Origin: Clostridium sp. 28_17
GTDB lineage: Bacteria > Bacillota > Clostridia > TANB77 > CAG-508
Direction: 5' to 3'
DNA length: 64,000 nucleotides
Assembly: GCA_001916065.1 (NCBI GenBank)
Contig: MNRS01000028.1
Span: 1 to 64,000, forward strand
Positions 28,359 through 37,977 of the stretch are shown one piece after another. Each line of letters starts with the position of its first letter. Position 1 is the stretch's first letter. The notes beneath the pieces are model-generated. The model was not told where the DNA came from. It saw nothing but the letters and a program-made list of their open reading frames with translations, and searched no databases. The translations under genes and the position numbers were made by a program.

Positions 28359-29090
28359 TTATCTTAATAAATAAAGCAATTGCTTCATTTGTTTTTTTGC
28401 CTCCACATACCCTAATTGAGATGCTTCTGCAATGTCTTGCGGTGTTCCAAATGTTCCTAGATGGACTTCTGGCTTTATAACAAAGTCAGCGCACTCTTCC
28501 GGAAATTTCCAAGCATTTACATATCTAGATTTTAGATTTTCTTTTTCTTTTTTGAAAGTTGCTAGTAAAGTAAATCCTCCTTCTGGAATCTTCGGATTTT
28601 CACACATTCCTCCGTCCCAAAACTTATGGTCTTTTCCATTTATTTGCATATGATAATGTTCATATGCAATTGGAAAACTACACGAAGCTCTGCACGCTTC
28701 GCCTAAGGTCACTTCTGGTGTAGTATAATTGCAGAACAAAAATGTTTTTGGAAATAGCAGTCCTCCTTGATTTGCAACAATATAAAGTTCTTTTTTTAAA
28801 TCTTTAAGCTTCATATTGCCGCAGTAATCATTAACTGTATCTTCAATTATTTGACTACCTCTTCCACCTTTTAATCTACTTGCATTTGAATACTGTATAA
28901 CAAATTTTTTTACTTGTTCCAATATTTCATTTGATGGTGTTCCAATTGCTCCTAGTGTTGCAATTATTGCACCAATGCTTGTTCCAGAATATGCAGATAT
29001 TTCTATCTTTTCCTCCTCAAGTGCTTTCATAACACCTATTGCCGGGACTTTTACTCCTCCGCCCCGAATAGCTAAATTAATTTTTTTCAT
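28359..29090 (-). CDS. Patatin-like phospholipase family protein, GC-richer, in-frame CGG
   Basis: A 243-residue serine acyl hydrolase: oxyanion loop LAIRGGGVKVPAIGVMKAL (residues 6-24), nucleophile motif SGTSIGAIIATLG (Ser near 38) and catalytic Asp in KFWDGGMCENPKIPEG near residue 157. It is smaller than the patatin at 17860 and only distantly related. It uses GCG, CCG and TGC codons more than its neighbours, which suggests later acquisition. Codon 9 is CGG (29066-29064) and has to be read in frame as Arg in the IRGGG loop. AGGAGG precedes the ATG. Confidence 0.85.
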   Translation of the reverse strand: MKKINLAIRGGGVKVPAIGVMKALEEEKIEISAYSGTSIGAIIATLGAIGTPSNEILEQVKKFVIQYSNASRLKGGRGSQIIEDTVNDYCGNMKLKDLKKELYIVANQGGLLFPKTFLFCNYTTPEVTLGEACRASCSFPIAYEHYHMQINGKDHKFWDGGMCENPKIPEGGFTLLATFKKEKENLKSRYVNAWKFPEECADFVIKPEVHLGTFGTPQDIAEASQLGYVEAKKQMKQLLYLLR

Positions 29091-29182
29091 CTGTCTTCCT
29101 CCTTTGGTTATAGCTATCCTTGATACACTTCAATTATCTATATTATAATACAATTTATATTTATTTTCAAGTTTTATGTTAA

Positions 29183-29833
29183 TTATGTATTTAAAATCAT
29201 CATTTTATTATCTAATTTATTTACCATTTTAGCACATTGTACAAGTTCTTTCGATGTTGATTTTGTAACTTCTTTATCTGGTTTATATTTCATTTTGTGT
29301 TCAATACTTGCCCAGAAGTCCATTGCTAATGTTCTTATTTGAAGTTCAACTTTTACATATATCAAATTTTGTGACAATGTAATTGGAATTTCCAAAATCA
29401 TATGATAACTTGAATATCCACTCTTTTTCGGATTTTTCACATAGTCTTTTTCTTTCAGTACTTTTACTCCTGGTATTTTTGTAATTAAATTTCTAATTGA
29501 GTATATATCCTTTTGAATTGGGCAGATTGCTCTTATTCCTGCAATATCATTAATGTTTTTAATCATTTCCTTGTATGTATATTGTAAACTTTTGTCTTTC
29601 ATTTTCTTTGTTATACTTTCTGGTGATTTTATTCTTGTGTTTATGTGGTCTATTAAGTCATATTCGTAAAAGAGTTTGAATTCGTCTTTTAATATTTCTA
29701 GTTTTGTATTGATTTCTTTTAGCGCTACTTTATATATAAACATTACTTTTTCAAATTCTTTGCTTTTTGTATCTATTGGTATTTCTATCTCCATTATATT
29801 TTCAATTTTCTGTAATTCTTTGTTTTTTTTCAT
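29183..29833 (-). CDS. Small alarmone synthetase (RelA/SpoT domain)
   Basis: Stand-alone (p)ppGpp synthetase of the RelQ/RelP type, 216 residues, without hydrolase or regulatory domains. The synthetase core shows SLQYTYKEMIKNINDIAGIR, KDIYSIRNLITKIPGVKVLK, KNPKKSGYSSYHMILEIP (G-loop and substrate Tyr/Ser region) and VELQIRTLAMDFWASIEHKM, the hallmark of the fold. It would transfer pyrophosphate from ATP to GTP or GDP in stress. Single-gene unit; ATG 29833 with AAAGGTGG. Confidence 0.88.
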   Translation of the reverse strand: MKKNKELQKIENIMEIEIPIDTKSKEFEKVMFIYKVALKEINTKLEILKDEFKLFYEYDLIDHINTRIKSPESITKKMKDKSLQYTYKEMIKNINDIAGIRAICPIQKDIYSIRNLITKIPGVKVLKEKDYVKNPKKSGYSSYHMILEIPITLSQNLIYVKVELQIRTLAMDFWASIEHKMKYKPDKEVTKSTSKELVQCAKMVNKLDNKMMILNT

Positions 29834-29970
29834 TTGGTTTCCACCTTTCTTTGGTGCTTTTTAATTGATTATTATTTAATTTTCAATTTTTATGCTCCCA
29901 TATTTTTCATATTTATATTATATGGGTATTTTAATTTTATATTATTCCCAAATGTTATTTTTTTTGTAAA

Positions 29971-30010
29971 TTTTGTGTGAAAAAGATTTTTGTTTTTTTC
30001 ATACACAAAA
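29971..30010 (-). terminator. Terminator downstream of the coiled-coil gene at 30031
   Basis: Inverted repeat with TTTTGTGT pairing to ACACAAAA and an A/T extension, about 20 bases past the stop at 30031 on the minus strand. Confidence 0.55.
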
Positions 30011-30030
30011 GAAGAAAGATAAAATTAAAT

Positions 30031-31413
30031 TTATCTCTCTTCATATTCTATTGATGTTGGATTTCCACTAAATTTTGCACCATTCGTTTTTGGTGTTTTT
30101 GTAGCAACTTTATATTTATTTCTTTTCCCAACTGCCTTGTTTACTATATTTATAGTTTCTTTTCTTTTTTCTGTTGGCATAATTGCAAGTTTATTTAATA
30201 CCCCCTCGTTATAAAGCATCTTTACTGTATCTAGGCTATTTTTATCTACTATCATTTTGTTTAATACATCTATTATCCTGCTTTTATCTTCTATTGGAAT
30301 TTGTCTTATTAAATTTATAATTTGATTTTCTTTTTTCTGTAATTCTTTATTTCCTTCATTTATTTGTCTTGAAATCTCTAAAATATCCTCTTTTTTTAAT
30401 TTTGTGTTAACAAGATTTTGAATAGTTTCTACCAAATATTTTTTTTCTTCTTTTTTCAGCTGACTTAATTGCTTTGATTCTGGAATATCAAATAGCCCTG
30501 TTTTTTCATATTCGATACTAATTTGTCTTGCCATTTCGTTTAAAATTAGCATTTTAAATTCTCTTTTATTAAACCTGCCTTCTTTATATCCTCTTTTTTC
30601 TTCTATTTCTTTATATTTTTCTTGTACTGTTGTTGCTAAATCTCTTTCTATCATTTCCCCTGTTGACATTGCTTTAGACAACTTATATATTGAAGGGTTC
30701 TTTCTTGCATCATTATAAATATCTTCTGCCATTCTTTGTGCTATTATATTTTGAATCAATTCGTTTATTTCATTATTCATATTTTCTGGTCCTAATTGTT
30801 CTTGTATAGCCGATATTTTATCTCCAATTTCACCATCTTGTATTTCTTTTATATTTGATTTTAATATTTCAATCTTTGTTTTTGCTTCTTTTCTTTTTTG
30901 TTCTAACTTTTTTTGTTGTTCCTGTCTTTGAAGTTCTAATTGTTCTTGTTCTGCTTGTTTCTGTTTTTCTTGATCATGCATCTGTTGTATCAATTCCAAA
31001 TTGTCTCGTATGTTCATTTCTCCCTTGTTTATTATATTTTTAATTGAACTATCTGGAATACTTGTTTCAGCCTCGTCGATTGCCTCTACTATTATATGAT
31101 TTAGTATATCCTCTTTTTTTGATAATTCTATAGCTGCCCTTTCTACAACTTGATCTGATATATTTTCTCTTTCTATTAACTCTGTTAAAAGTTTTCTTAC
31201 CTCTAATGGATCTGGATTATTCTGTACAATTTGCATTATCTTTTCTACTGTATCATTTATAGGGTTTTCTTCTCCATTTTCTTTTTTAGTCACATATAAT
31301 TTTTCTATTTCATTTGCTTTTTCATTTATTTTTTTATCTAACTTTGTCTTTCCTGCTATTAATTCTGGATTGTTTCTATTCATAAATTTTTTTATTCTAT
31401 CTGTTATCTTCAC
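30031..31413 (-). CDS. Large helical protein of unknown function, coupled to adhE
   Basis: A 460-residue, mostly helical, soluble protein without signal peptide or membrane segment. A Gln/Glu/Lys-rich coiled coil lies at about residues 145-195 (EKQKQAEQEQLELQRQEQQK), and the remainder has repeated short helices with Ile/Leu heptads. I do not recognise the family. It begins with GTG 31413 nine bases after the adhE stop, behind an AAGGTGAT site, so it is probably made together with AdhE, whose filaments (spirosomes) might be its partner; that is only a guess. Confidence 0.6.
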   Translation of the reverse strand: MKITDRIKKFMNRNNPELIAGKTKLDKKINEKANEIEKLYVTKKENGEENPINDTVEKIMQIVQNNPDPLEVRKLLTELIERENISDQVVERAAIELSKKEDILNHIIVEAIDEAETSIPDSSIKNIINKGEMNIRDNLELIQQMHDQEKQKQAEQEQLELQRQEQQKKLEQKRKEAKTKIEILKSNIKEIQDGEIGDKISAIQEQLGPENMNNEINELIQNIIAQRMAEDIYNDARKNPSIYKLSKAMSTGEMIERDLATTVQEKYKEIEEKRGYKEGRFNKREFKMLILNEMARQISIEYEKTGLFDIPESKQLSQLKKEEKKYLVETIQNLVNTKLKKEDILEISRQINEGNKELQKKENQIINLIRQIPIEDKSRIIDVLNKMIVDKNSLDTVKMLYNEGVLNKLAIMPTEKRKETINIVNKAVGKRNKYKVATKTPKTNGAKFSGNPTSIEYEER

Positions 31414-31422
31414 CTTATCACC

Positions 31423-34023
31423 TTATTTCCCATAATAACTATCTAATAGTATTTGTTTTATTTCTGAAACTAATGGAACTCTTGGGTTTGCTGTTGTACA
31501 TTGATCTTCAAATGCTCTGTCTGCAAGAATATCAATTTTTGCCAAAAATTCTTTTTCGTCAATTCCTGCCTCTTTAAAAGATTTTGGAATATTTAAACTT
31601 TCATTTAATCCCTTTATTTTCTCTACTAAACTATTTACTCCATCTTCTACTGTGTCTGCTTTTAACCCTAATTTTTTTGCTAAATTGCTATATTTTTCGT
31701 CTGCAATATAGTATTCATATTTAGGGAATGACACGAATTTTGATGGTTTGCTTCCATTGTATTTTACAACATATGGTAATAATATTGCATTTATTCTACC
31801 ATGTGGCAAATGGAACTCTGCACCTATTTTATGTGCAATTGAGTGGCTCACTCCTAAAAATGCATTTGTAAATGCCATTCCTGCAATTGTACTTGCATTA
31901 TGCATTTTTTCTCTTGCTAGCTTATCACTTCCATCATTATATGCTTTTTCCAAATAATTCATTACTAATTCAACTGCTTTTTCTGCTAAACCATCTGTAT
32001 AGTCTGATGCCATATTTGATACATATGCTTCTAATGCATGTGTTAGTACATCCATTCCAGTATCTGCTGTTACAGATTTTGGCAGACTCATAACTAGGTC
32101 AGGGTCTACTATTGCAACATCTGGTGTTAATTCATAATCTGCAAGTGGATATTTTCTGTCTTTTTCTTTATCTGTAATTACTGCAAATGATGTTACTTCT
32201 GAACCTGTTCCTGATGTTGTTGGTATTGCTACCATTTTTGCTTTTTCCCCTAATTTAGGAAATTTATAAGTACGTTTTCTAATGTCCATAAATTTTAATT
32301 TTAATCCTTCTATGTCTGCTTCTGGATGTTCATAAAATAGCCACATTCCTTTTGCAGCGTCCATTGGACTTCCTCCACCTATTGCTATTATTACATCAGG
32401 TTTAAAACTATTCATTTGTTCTACACCTTTTTTTATTGTATCAAATGATGGGTCTGGTTCTACATCACTAAATATTTCTGAATGTACATATTGCTGCCTT
32501 TTTCTTAAATGATATAAGATTTTATCCACATATCCTAATTTGACCATTCCTTGGTCTGTTACTATAAAGGCTCTTTCTATATCTGGCATTTTTTCTAAGT
32601 ATGCTATTGAACCTGCTTCAAAATATATTTTTTCTGGAACTTTAAACCATTGCATATTAACTCTCCTTTTCGCAACTCTTTTTATATTTATTAAGTTTAC
32701 TGATGACACATTTGCTGTTGTTGAATTTTTTCCAAATGAGCCACATCCTAATGTTAGTGATGGCATATTTGTGTTATAAATGTCTCCTATTGCTCCATGT
32801 GTTGATGGTGAGTTTACTATTATTCTTCCTGCTTTTAAAGTTTCTGAAAATTTTAAAATCGTGTCTTGGTTTTCACTGTGAATTGCTGCAGAATGTCCAA
32901 GTCCTCCAAATTCTAGTAGTCTCTCTGCTTTTGCAATTCCTTCTTCTTCATTTTCAACAATGTAATATGTTAAAACTGGACTTAATTTTTCTTTTGAAAA
33001 TGGATATTCTCTACCAATTCCTTCTTCATATACAACTATTACTTTTGTGTCTTCTGGTATTTCAAATCCCGCTTCTTTTGCAATTGTATATGGAGATTGA
33101 CCTGGCACGTGTGATTTTAGTTTGTATCCATATTCTTCTGTATATTCAAACATTGAATTTTGTAATTTTTGTTTTTCTTCTGGATTTACAAAGTAGCTTC
33201 CAGATTCTCTCATTAATTTTTCAAATTCTTTATATATGTCTTTATCAACTAAAACTGCTTGTTCTGATGCACATATCATTCCATTGTCAAATGATTTTGA
33301 TAGTACTAAATCATTTACTGATGTTTTTAATTTTGCAGTTTTGTCTATATAACATGGCACATTTCCTGGTCCTACTCCTAGTGCCGGTTTTCCACATGAA
33401 TATGCAGAACGTACCATTCCTGTTCCTCCTGTTGCTAATATTAAGTTTACATCTGGGTGGTTCATTAATAATCTTGTTGCTGTTATTGATGGTTCTTCTA
33501 TCCATAATATGCAGTTTTCTGGTGCTCCTGCTTGAACTGCCGCATCTCTTAAAATTCTTGCCGCTTCTGAACTGCATTTTTGTGCAGATGGATGGAATCC
33601 AAATATTATTACATTTCTAGTTTTTGCAGATATTATTGATTTGAACATTGTTGTTGATGTTGGGTTTGTTACTGGTGTTACCCCTGCAATTATTCCCACT
33701 GGTTCTGATATTTCTAGATATCCTTCTTCGTCATTTTCGTTTATTACTCCAACAGTTTTTTCATTTTTGATACTGTGGTATATATATTCTGTTGCAAACA
33801 TATTCTTTGTTATTTTGTCTTCATATATTCCTCTGCTTGTTTCTTCTACTGCCATTTTTGCTAGTTCCATATGATGCTCTAGTCCTGCCATTGACATTGC
33901 TTTTACAATGTTATTTACTTGTTCTTGGTCTAGTTTTAAGTATTCTTCTGATGCTTTTTTGGCTTTTGCAACTAATTCGTCTATCATCTTTTGTATTTTT
34001 TCTTCTTCTAAATTTTCTGCCAT
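31423..34023 (-). CDS. adhE: Bifunctional acetaldehyde-CoA/alcohol dehydrogenase AdhE
   Basis: Converts acetyl-CoA to ethanol in two NADH-dependent steps and regenerates NAD in fermentation. The N-terminal aldehyde dehydrogenase half (about 1-440) has the nucleotide loop LATGGTGMVRSAYSCGKPAL and the catalytic Cys in SFDNGMICASEQAVLVD near residue 245. The C-terminal iron-dependent alcohol dehydrogenase half has AIGGGSPMDAAKGMWLFYEH and the metal ligands in DTGMDVLTHALEAYVSNMAS and SHSIAHKIGAEFHLPHGRIN. Length 866 is standard. AGGAGG precedes ATG. Confidence 0.96.
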   Translation of the reverse strand: MAENLEEEKIQKMIDELVAKAKKASEEYLKLDQEQVNNIVKAMSMAGLEHHMELAKMAVEETSRGIYEDKITKNMFATEYIYHSIKNEKTVGVINENDEEGYLEISEPVGIIAGVTPVTNPTSTTMFKSIISAKTRNVIIFGFHPSAQKCSSEAARILRDAAVQAGAPENCILWIEEPSITATRLLMNHPDVNLILATGGTGMVRSAYSCGKPALGVGPGNVPCYIDKTAKLKTSVNDLVLSKSFDNGMICASEQAVLVDKDIYKEFEKLMRESGSYFVNPEEKQKLQNSMFEYTEEYGYKLKSHVPGQSPYTIAKEAGFEIPEDTKVIVVYEEGIGREYPFSKEKLSPVLTYYIVENEEEGIAKAERLLEFGGLGHSAAIHSENQDTILKFSETLKAGRIIVNSPSTHGAIGDIYNTNMPSLTLGCGSFGKNSTTANVSSVNLINIKRVAKRRVNMQWFKVPEKIYFEAGSIAYLEKMPDIERAFIVTDQGMVKLGYVDKILYHLRKRQQYVHSEIFSDVEPDPSFDTIKKGVEQMNSFKPDVIIAIGGGSPMDAAKGMWLFYEHPEADIEGLKLKFMDIRKRTYKFPKLGEKAKMVAIPTTSGTGSEVTSFAVITDKEKDRKYPLADYELTPDVAIVDPDLVMSLPKSVTADTGMDVLTHALEAYVSNMASDYTDGLAEKAVELVMNYLEKAYNDGSDKLAREKMHNASTIAGMAFTNAFLGVSHSIAHKIGAEFHLPHGRINAILLPYVVKYNGSKPSKFVSFPKYEYYIADEKYSNLAKKLGLKADTVEDGVNSLVEKIKGLNESLNIPKSFKEAGIDEKEFLAKIDILADRAFEDQCTTANPRVPLVSEIKQILLDSYYGK

Positions 34024-34099
34024 GAGACTTCCTCCTTGGTATTATTTTATCCTATTTTATTATATATTATTAGAAGAATTTGTCAACTGATTTTTTAAA

Positions 34100-35188
34100 T
34101 TAAAGCGTCTCTTGTTTTATTTTGTCTATTTCTTCTTTTTTTAATCCTGTTACTTCTTGAATTATGTCTTCTGTCATTTTTTTATTTAACATTTTTTGTA
34201 CTATTTCCTGAATTTGTTGTACTTTTCCTTCTTTTCTGCCCTCTTTTCTTCCAATATTAATGTACCTTTGGTTTTCCTCTCTTATCATTTCAATTACTGC
34301 TAGCATACTATCATCTCCTTCATCTAATTTTTTTAATATTTTATTTGTATTCTCTGTACCTATTTTTTCTGCCCATATTTCTTTTATAATTTTTTTGAAT
34401 GTTGTTTTGTCTTCTTCTTTTATTATTTTTGTAATTTTATAAAGTGTTTCTGCTATTTTCTCGGTATCTTTACACTTTTCTACTAGCATCATTTTTGTTA
34501 TAAATATATCATCTTCTATCAATTCTTCTTCGCTAAAATTATTAATGTCAATTAAATTGAATTTTCCATCTATTATTTTTACTTCTTCAAATAATTGTTG
34601 ACTAACTTTTGTGTCTTCATTAACATTCCATTTTGCTTTTCCTGTATATAATACTATTGGTATTACCCTTGGTTCTGTTTTGTATTTTTTATCTTCTATA
34701 GCACTTTCCATAATTTCTGTACTATATTCTAATAACCTGATTGGCATTTTCTTGTCAATCTTTGTTTGATGTTCTATTAATAAAAATATATTTTGATTTT
34801 TTATTCTGTAAACAACGTCTGCTTCTCGATTTTTAAATCTTTGATTTATATAACTATTGTTATATTTTTCAAGTTCTTCTGTCTTTATTTTTAAACTTAA
34901 AAATTTGTTTAAAAATTTTGCTAAATCTATTTTTTTGCTTAACACTGTTCTAAATATTTTGTCGTGTTCATGGTTTACTTTATTTTTTGTAATTTTTTCT
35001 TTGTTTTCTTCTTCAATATCTTCACCTGAACATAGAATGTATTCTTCTTTATCTTCCATTACACTTACACATAAATTGCTTTTATATACTTCTTGATTCT
35101 TATTTTTTTGGATAGCGTTCCATAATCCAAAAAGTGCTTTATCATATTCTTTTTGTTTTATATAGTCTTTGTATGTAAATATTACCAT
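34100..35188 (-). CDS. Rpn family recombination-promoting nuclease (PD-(D/E)XK)
   Basis: A 362-residue protein of the Rpn/YhgA-like family, nucleases related to transposases that promote RecA-independent recombination. The nuclease core begins HDKIFRTVLSKKIDLAKFLN near residue 94, with the acidic residue in NREADVVYRIKNQNIFLLIE and the E-x-Q motif in LIEHQTKIDKKMPIRLLEY. A helical tail (GRKEGRKEGKVQQIQEIVQK) is typical. It is a single gene; the ATG follows GGAGAAG. Function in the host is unknown; such genes are often multicopy. Confidence 0.82.
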   Translation of the reverse strand: MVIFTYKDYIKQKEYDKALFGLWNAIQKNKNQEVYKSNLCVSVMEDKEEYILCSGEDIEEENKEKITKNKVNHEHDKIFRTVLSKKIDLAKFLNKFLSLKIKTEELEKYNNSYINQRFKNREADVVYRIKNQNIFLLIEHQTKIDKKMPIRLLEYSTEIMESAIEDKKYKTEPRVIPIVLYTGKAKWNVNEDTKVSQQLFEEVKIIDGKFNLIDINNFSEEELIEDDIFITKMMLVEKCKDTEKIAETLYKITKIIKEEDKTTFKKIIKEIWAEKIGTENTNKILKKLDEGDDSMLAVIEMIREENQRYINIGRKEGRKEGKVQQIQEIVQKMLNKKMTEDIIQEVTGLKKEEIDKIKQETL

Positions 35189-35528
35189 ATGGCATCTTCT
35201 CCTTTATTATAATCTGTATTTTAAATTTTGTCAATATTTATTTTGAGGTTAATATATATCTTGAAAAATTTTCTATCACCTCCTGTTTTTTTCAAAATTT
35301 AAATTTATCCATGAACTGGATTTTTGAATTGATTTTTGAATGATGTTTTTGTCCGGATTTGGACTTTTTGATTTTTGAATTTAAATTTTTTATCGAATTT
35401 TAAAACTTTCTAATTTGAAAGTGAATTTATAATATCATAAAATGTCGAGAATTGCAATGTTTTTTTGTACATTTTGTTGTACTTTTTATCGCAATTTTCG
35501 ACATTTTTTGACTTTTCTATCAAAACTT
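35189..35528. other. AT-rich intergenic region without a gene
   Basis: No supported reading frame. It holds low-complexity TTTTTGAATT-type repeats (35300-35400), a long inverted repeat (TGTCGA-AATTGC arms at about 35442-35455 and 35491-35503 with a loop of some 36 bases) that may end the M23 transcript, and a possible minus-strand promoter for the Rpn gene (TTGCAA, 17 bases, TATTAT, near 35426-35455). Confidence 0.5.
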
Positions 35529-36494
35529 TTAATTATATAAATATTTTTGTGGATTTACATGCTCTCCATTAATCCTTACTTCAAAATGTAAATGTGGACC
35601 TGTCGAATTCCCTGTACTTCCAACTAATGCAATTGTATCACCTGCTTTTACTGCCTGACCCTCTTTTACAAGCATTTTACTCGTATGTCCATACCAAGTT
35701 TCTACCCCATTTCCATGGTCTACTTTTACAAGGTATCCATAAGAACCTCTATATGCCGCAAATGTAATCGTTCCATCTGCTACAACTTTTATTGGAGTTC
35801 CTGTAGTTGCCGCAATATCAAGTCCTGTATGTGTTGATACTCTTATTTTGCTACTAACTCCATATCTTGATGATATTGTTCCTGTTACTGGCAATGTTGC
35901 TACTTTTATTCCATTTATGTCTGCTATTGATTCTGTTGTATCAATATTTAATTTTTCTACTGTATTTTCTTTTGCAACCTCTAAATCATCAATTTGAATT
36001 TCTTCTAGTGCTTTTGTTGTTTTTTCATTTATTGTTAATTCTACTTCATTATTTGATAATTCTTTTATTTCATTTACTAATTTTTCTGCAGTTTCTTCAT
36101 CTTTAACATTTTCAATCACTTCATTATTTGACGCTATTTCATAATATTTGTAAGTTATTTCTAATTCATTTTGTAATGCTATTATTACTTCGTCTTCATT
36201 TTCATCTTGTGACTTGTTCACTAATTTTAATTCATATTCTGGTGTTGCAGTTAATTCTGCACTTTCAATATTTTCTTTACTATAGTTTTCCACATTTTCC
36301 TGTATTTTTTCGTTTAATGATTTTTTATTTTCTACATATCCTATAGTTGTTCCTTCTATTTTAACTTCATACATTGGTTTGTATTTTATTAATATTATCG
36401 CGATTATAAAACCAATTGCTATTAATGCTATGTTGAAAAATTTTATTGTTTCTTTGGTATAAAATTTTAATTTTTTTATACTAATATACTCCAC
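35529..36494 (-). CDS. Membrane-anchored M23 peptidase-domain protein
   Basis: A 321-residue protein: one membrane helix near residues 15-35, a Glu-rich extracellular region to about 200, then an M23 (LytM) domain with GTISSRYGVSSKIRVSTHTG and the metal ligands in THTGLDIAAT and TGPHLHFEVRING. All zinc ligands are present, so it could be an active peptidoglycan endopeptidase, or act like SpoIIQ in engulfment. Start is assigned to GTG 36494, but the ribosome site almost touches it, so the true start is uncertain. Another M23 protein lies at 60257. Confidence 0.82.
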   Translation of the reverse strand: MEYISIKKLKFYTKETIKFFNIALIAIGFIIAIILIKYKPMYEVKIEGTTIGYVENKKSLNEKIQENVENYSKENIESAELTATPEYELKLVNKSQDENEDEVIIALQNELEITYKYYEIASNNEVIENVKDEETAEKLVNEIKELSNNEVELTINEKTTKALEEIQIDDLEVAKENTVEKLNIDTTESIADINGIKVATLPVTGTISSRYGVSSKIRVSTHTGLDIAATTGTPIKVVADGTITFAAYRGSYGYLVKVDHGNGVETWYGHTSKMLVKEGQAVKAGDTIALVGSTGNSTGPHLHFEVRINGEHVNPQKYLYN

Positions 36495-36837
36495 TCTCCT
36501 TTTTTGACGCGAACATTTTTTATTATACTATATATTCTTTCCATTTTCAAATTATGTATACCTTGTTTGACTTTTTTTTCTGTTTTTTCTAGTTTTTAAT
36601 GTTAATTTTTCCATATTTTACTTATTTTATCTCTGTTTTATTCTTATTTACTTGTAATTTCTCTATTTTTTGATTATGTTTATAGTATTTTTGTCTATTT
36701 TTCAGTTTATTTGCCTCTTATTTGATTTATTAGTTTATTTTTCGTTTCCTGTTACTTCCAAACTTATAAGTTAAATGATATATTATTGTTATAAATTTCG
36801 ATAATATGAACTAGCGAAATGAAAGAAGGTGAAAAAA
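36495..36837. other. Divergent intergenic region
   Basis: AT-rich spacer between the minus-strand M23 gene and the plus-strand regulator. It contains no reading frame with coding character. Promoters for both genes are expected here but no consensus pair stands out; a TATAAA-like element lies near 36790. Confidence 0.4.
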
Positions 36838-37176
36838 ATGGCTATTGATTACAGTGTAATCGGTTCTAGAATAAAACAAGCAAGACTTGCAAAAAATATG
36901 ACACAAGAAGATTTAGCAGATAAAATTGATATTTCTGTTGCTTTCCTAAGTAGAGTTGAAAGAGGTAATTCACATATTAACTTAAAAAGACTAAATCAAT
37001 TATGTGATTTATTAGATGTTTCAGAAGGTTACCTATTAAACGGTGCTTCTAGCAGTTCAGAAAATTACTTAGATAAAGAATTTACAGATTTAATTAAAAG
37101 CGTTTCTCCAGAGAAACAAAAATTAATCTATAATGTAGCAAAAACAATTGCAGAAACAGATATGGATGCAGAATAA
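36838..37176 (+). CDS. XRE-family regulator (SinR/Xre-like)
   Basis: A 112-residue protein: the first 60 residues form a Cro/CI helix-turn-helix (IGSRIKQARLAKNMTQEDLA, then DISVAFLSRVERGNSHINLK), and the C-terminal 45 residues form a helical dimerisation tail (DKEFTDLIKSVSPEKQKLIY). I place the start at ATG 36838 with AAGGTG six bases upstream; GTG 36829 overlaps that site. Single-gene unit with a perfect terminator, convergent with the peptidoglycan hydrolase gene. No in-frame CGG. Confidence 0.85.
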   Translation: MAIDYSVIGSRIKQARLAKNMTQEDLADKIDISVAFLSRVERGNSHINLKRLNQLCDLLDVSEGYLLNGASSSSENYLDKEFTDLIKSVSPEKQKLIYNVAKTIAETDMDAE

Positions 37177-37183
37177 TATTAAA

Positions 37184-37223
37184 AAAAGTTGTCAATAGGG
37201 ATGCCCTATTTTGACAACTTTTT
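37184..37223. terminator. Bidirectional terminator
   Basis: Hairpin AAAAAGTTGTCAA-AGGG / CCCT-TTTTGACAACTTTTT with a 3-base loop between two convergent genes; T tracts on both strands. It overlaps the stop codon of the gene at 37222. Confidence 0.85.
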
Positions 37224-37902
37224 AGTTTATTGTTGTACTTGTAGGGCCTGTGCCAACAACTGCTTCTTGTAAAGAACGCCATGTGTTACACCCTACAATT
37301 CCATCTGCTGTTAACCCTTTTGACTTTTGATAATTAATTACAGCAGTTTGGGTTGCTGCTCCAAATATTCCATCAAGTCCATTTGTTCTAAATCCTAAGG
37401 TATTTAAATCATCTTGTGCAATACAAACATAATTGCTTAAACTTCCTCTTTTTAATTGTGGAAATCCTCCTGTTGAACATGCAGGTGTTCCAAATCTTTT
37501 ATCAAAATGTACCCATGTTGGTGTCAAACTTATTGGTTCCACATAATACCATACTCCTGAATTTTTTGCTGAATTCCATAATCTTGTTCTTTGTGTTGAA
37601 CTTAATGTTTGGCCAACATCAAATGCAACTCCTGCATAATGTTGGCTTTGGTTTCCATGTCCACCTTCATATGGCCTCTTAAATGCAAATCCTACTGGTA
37701 TTGGTGCCCCAAAAATATATCTTTGGCTATTCCAACTTTGCATTGTCCTTTTTGTTGTCCATAATATGTTTGATTTGCTAGAGCCTCTAAATTCTCTAAC
37801 TTTTAATGTTCCATTCGTATTATATGGCATAGGCTCTGCTTCGCCTCTATAATATGTTTCCATTCTATCTGTATCATTATTAAAAACTAATATTTTTGCC
37901 AA
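37222..37902 (-). CDS. M15-type peptidase domain with C-terminal peptidoglycan-binding domain
   Basis: A 226-residue protein. Residues about 40-150 resemble zinc D-Ala-D-Ala carboxypeptidases of family M15: metal ligand block SQHYAGVAFDVGQTLSS and the final His in LTPTWVHFDKRFGTPAC. Residues about 160-215 are a PG_binding_1 domain (CIAQDDLNTLGFRTNGLDGI, then FGAATQTAVINYQKSKGLTA, DGIVGCNTWRSL). No signal peptide is visible, so it may act on spore cortex or be released by lysis. Start TTG 37902 behind GAGGGGGAT. The functional class is likely; the exact bond cleaved is not known. Confidence 0.78.
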   Translation of the reverse strand: MAKILVFNNDTDRMETYYRGEAEPMPYNTNGTLKVREFRGSSKSNILWTTKRTMQSWNSQRYIFGAPIPVGFAFKRPYEGGHGNQSQHYAGVAFDVGQTLSSTQRTRLWNSAKNSGVWYYVEPISLTPTWVHFDKRFGTPACSTGGFPQLKRGSLSNYVCIAQDDLNTLGFRTNGLDGIFGAATQTAVINYQKSKGLTADGIVGCNTWRSLQEAVVGTGPTSTTIN

Positions 37903-37977
37903 GAAAAATCCCCCTCATATAATAATTTTATTTTATTATATGAAAGGGAATATATATTTGTGACTACATTTTTATCT

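Noticed and set aside
35300..35400. TTTTTGAATT-type tandem repeat as a possible CRISPR or microsatellite array
   Set aside because: Units are short, imperfect and unspaced; simple AT-rich low complexity. No CRISPR array was found anywhere in the window.
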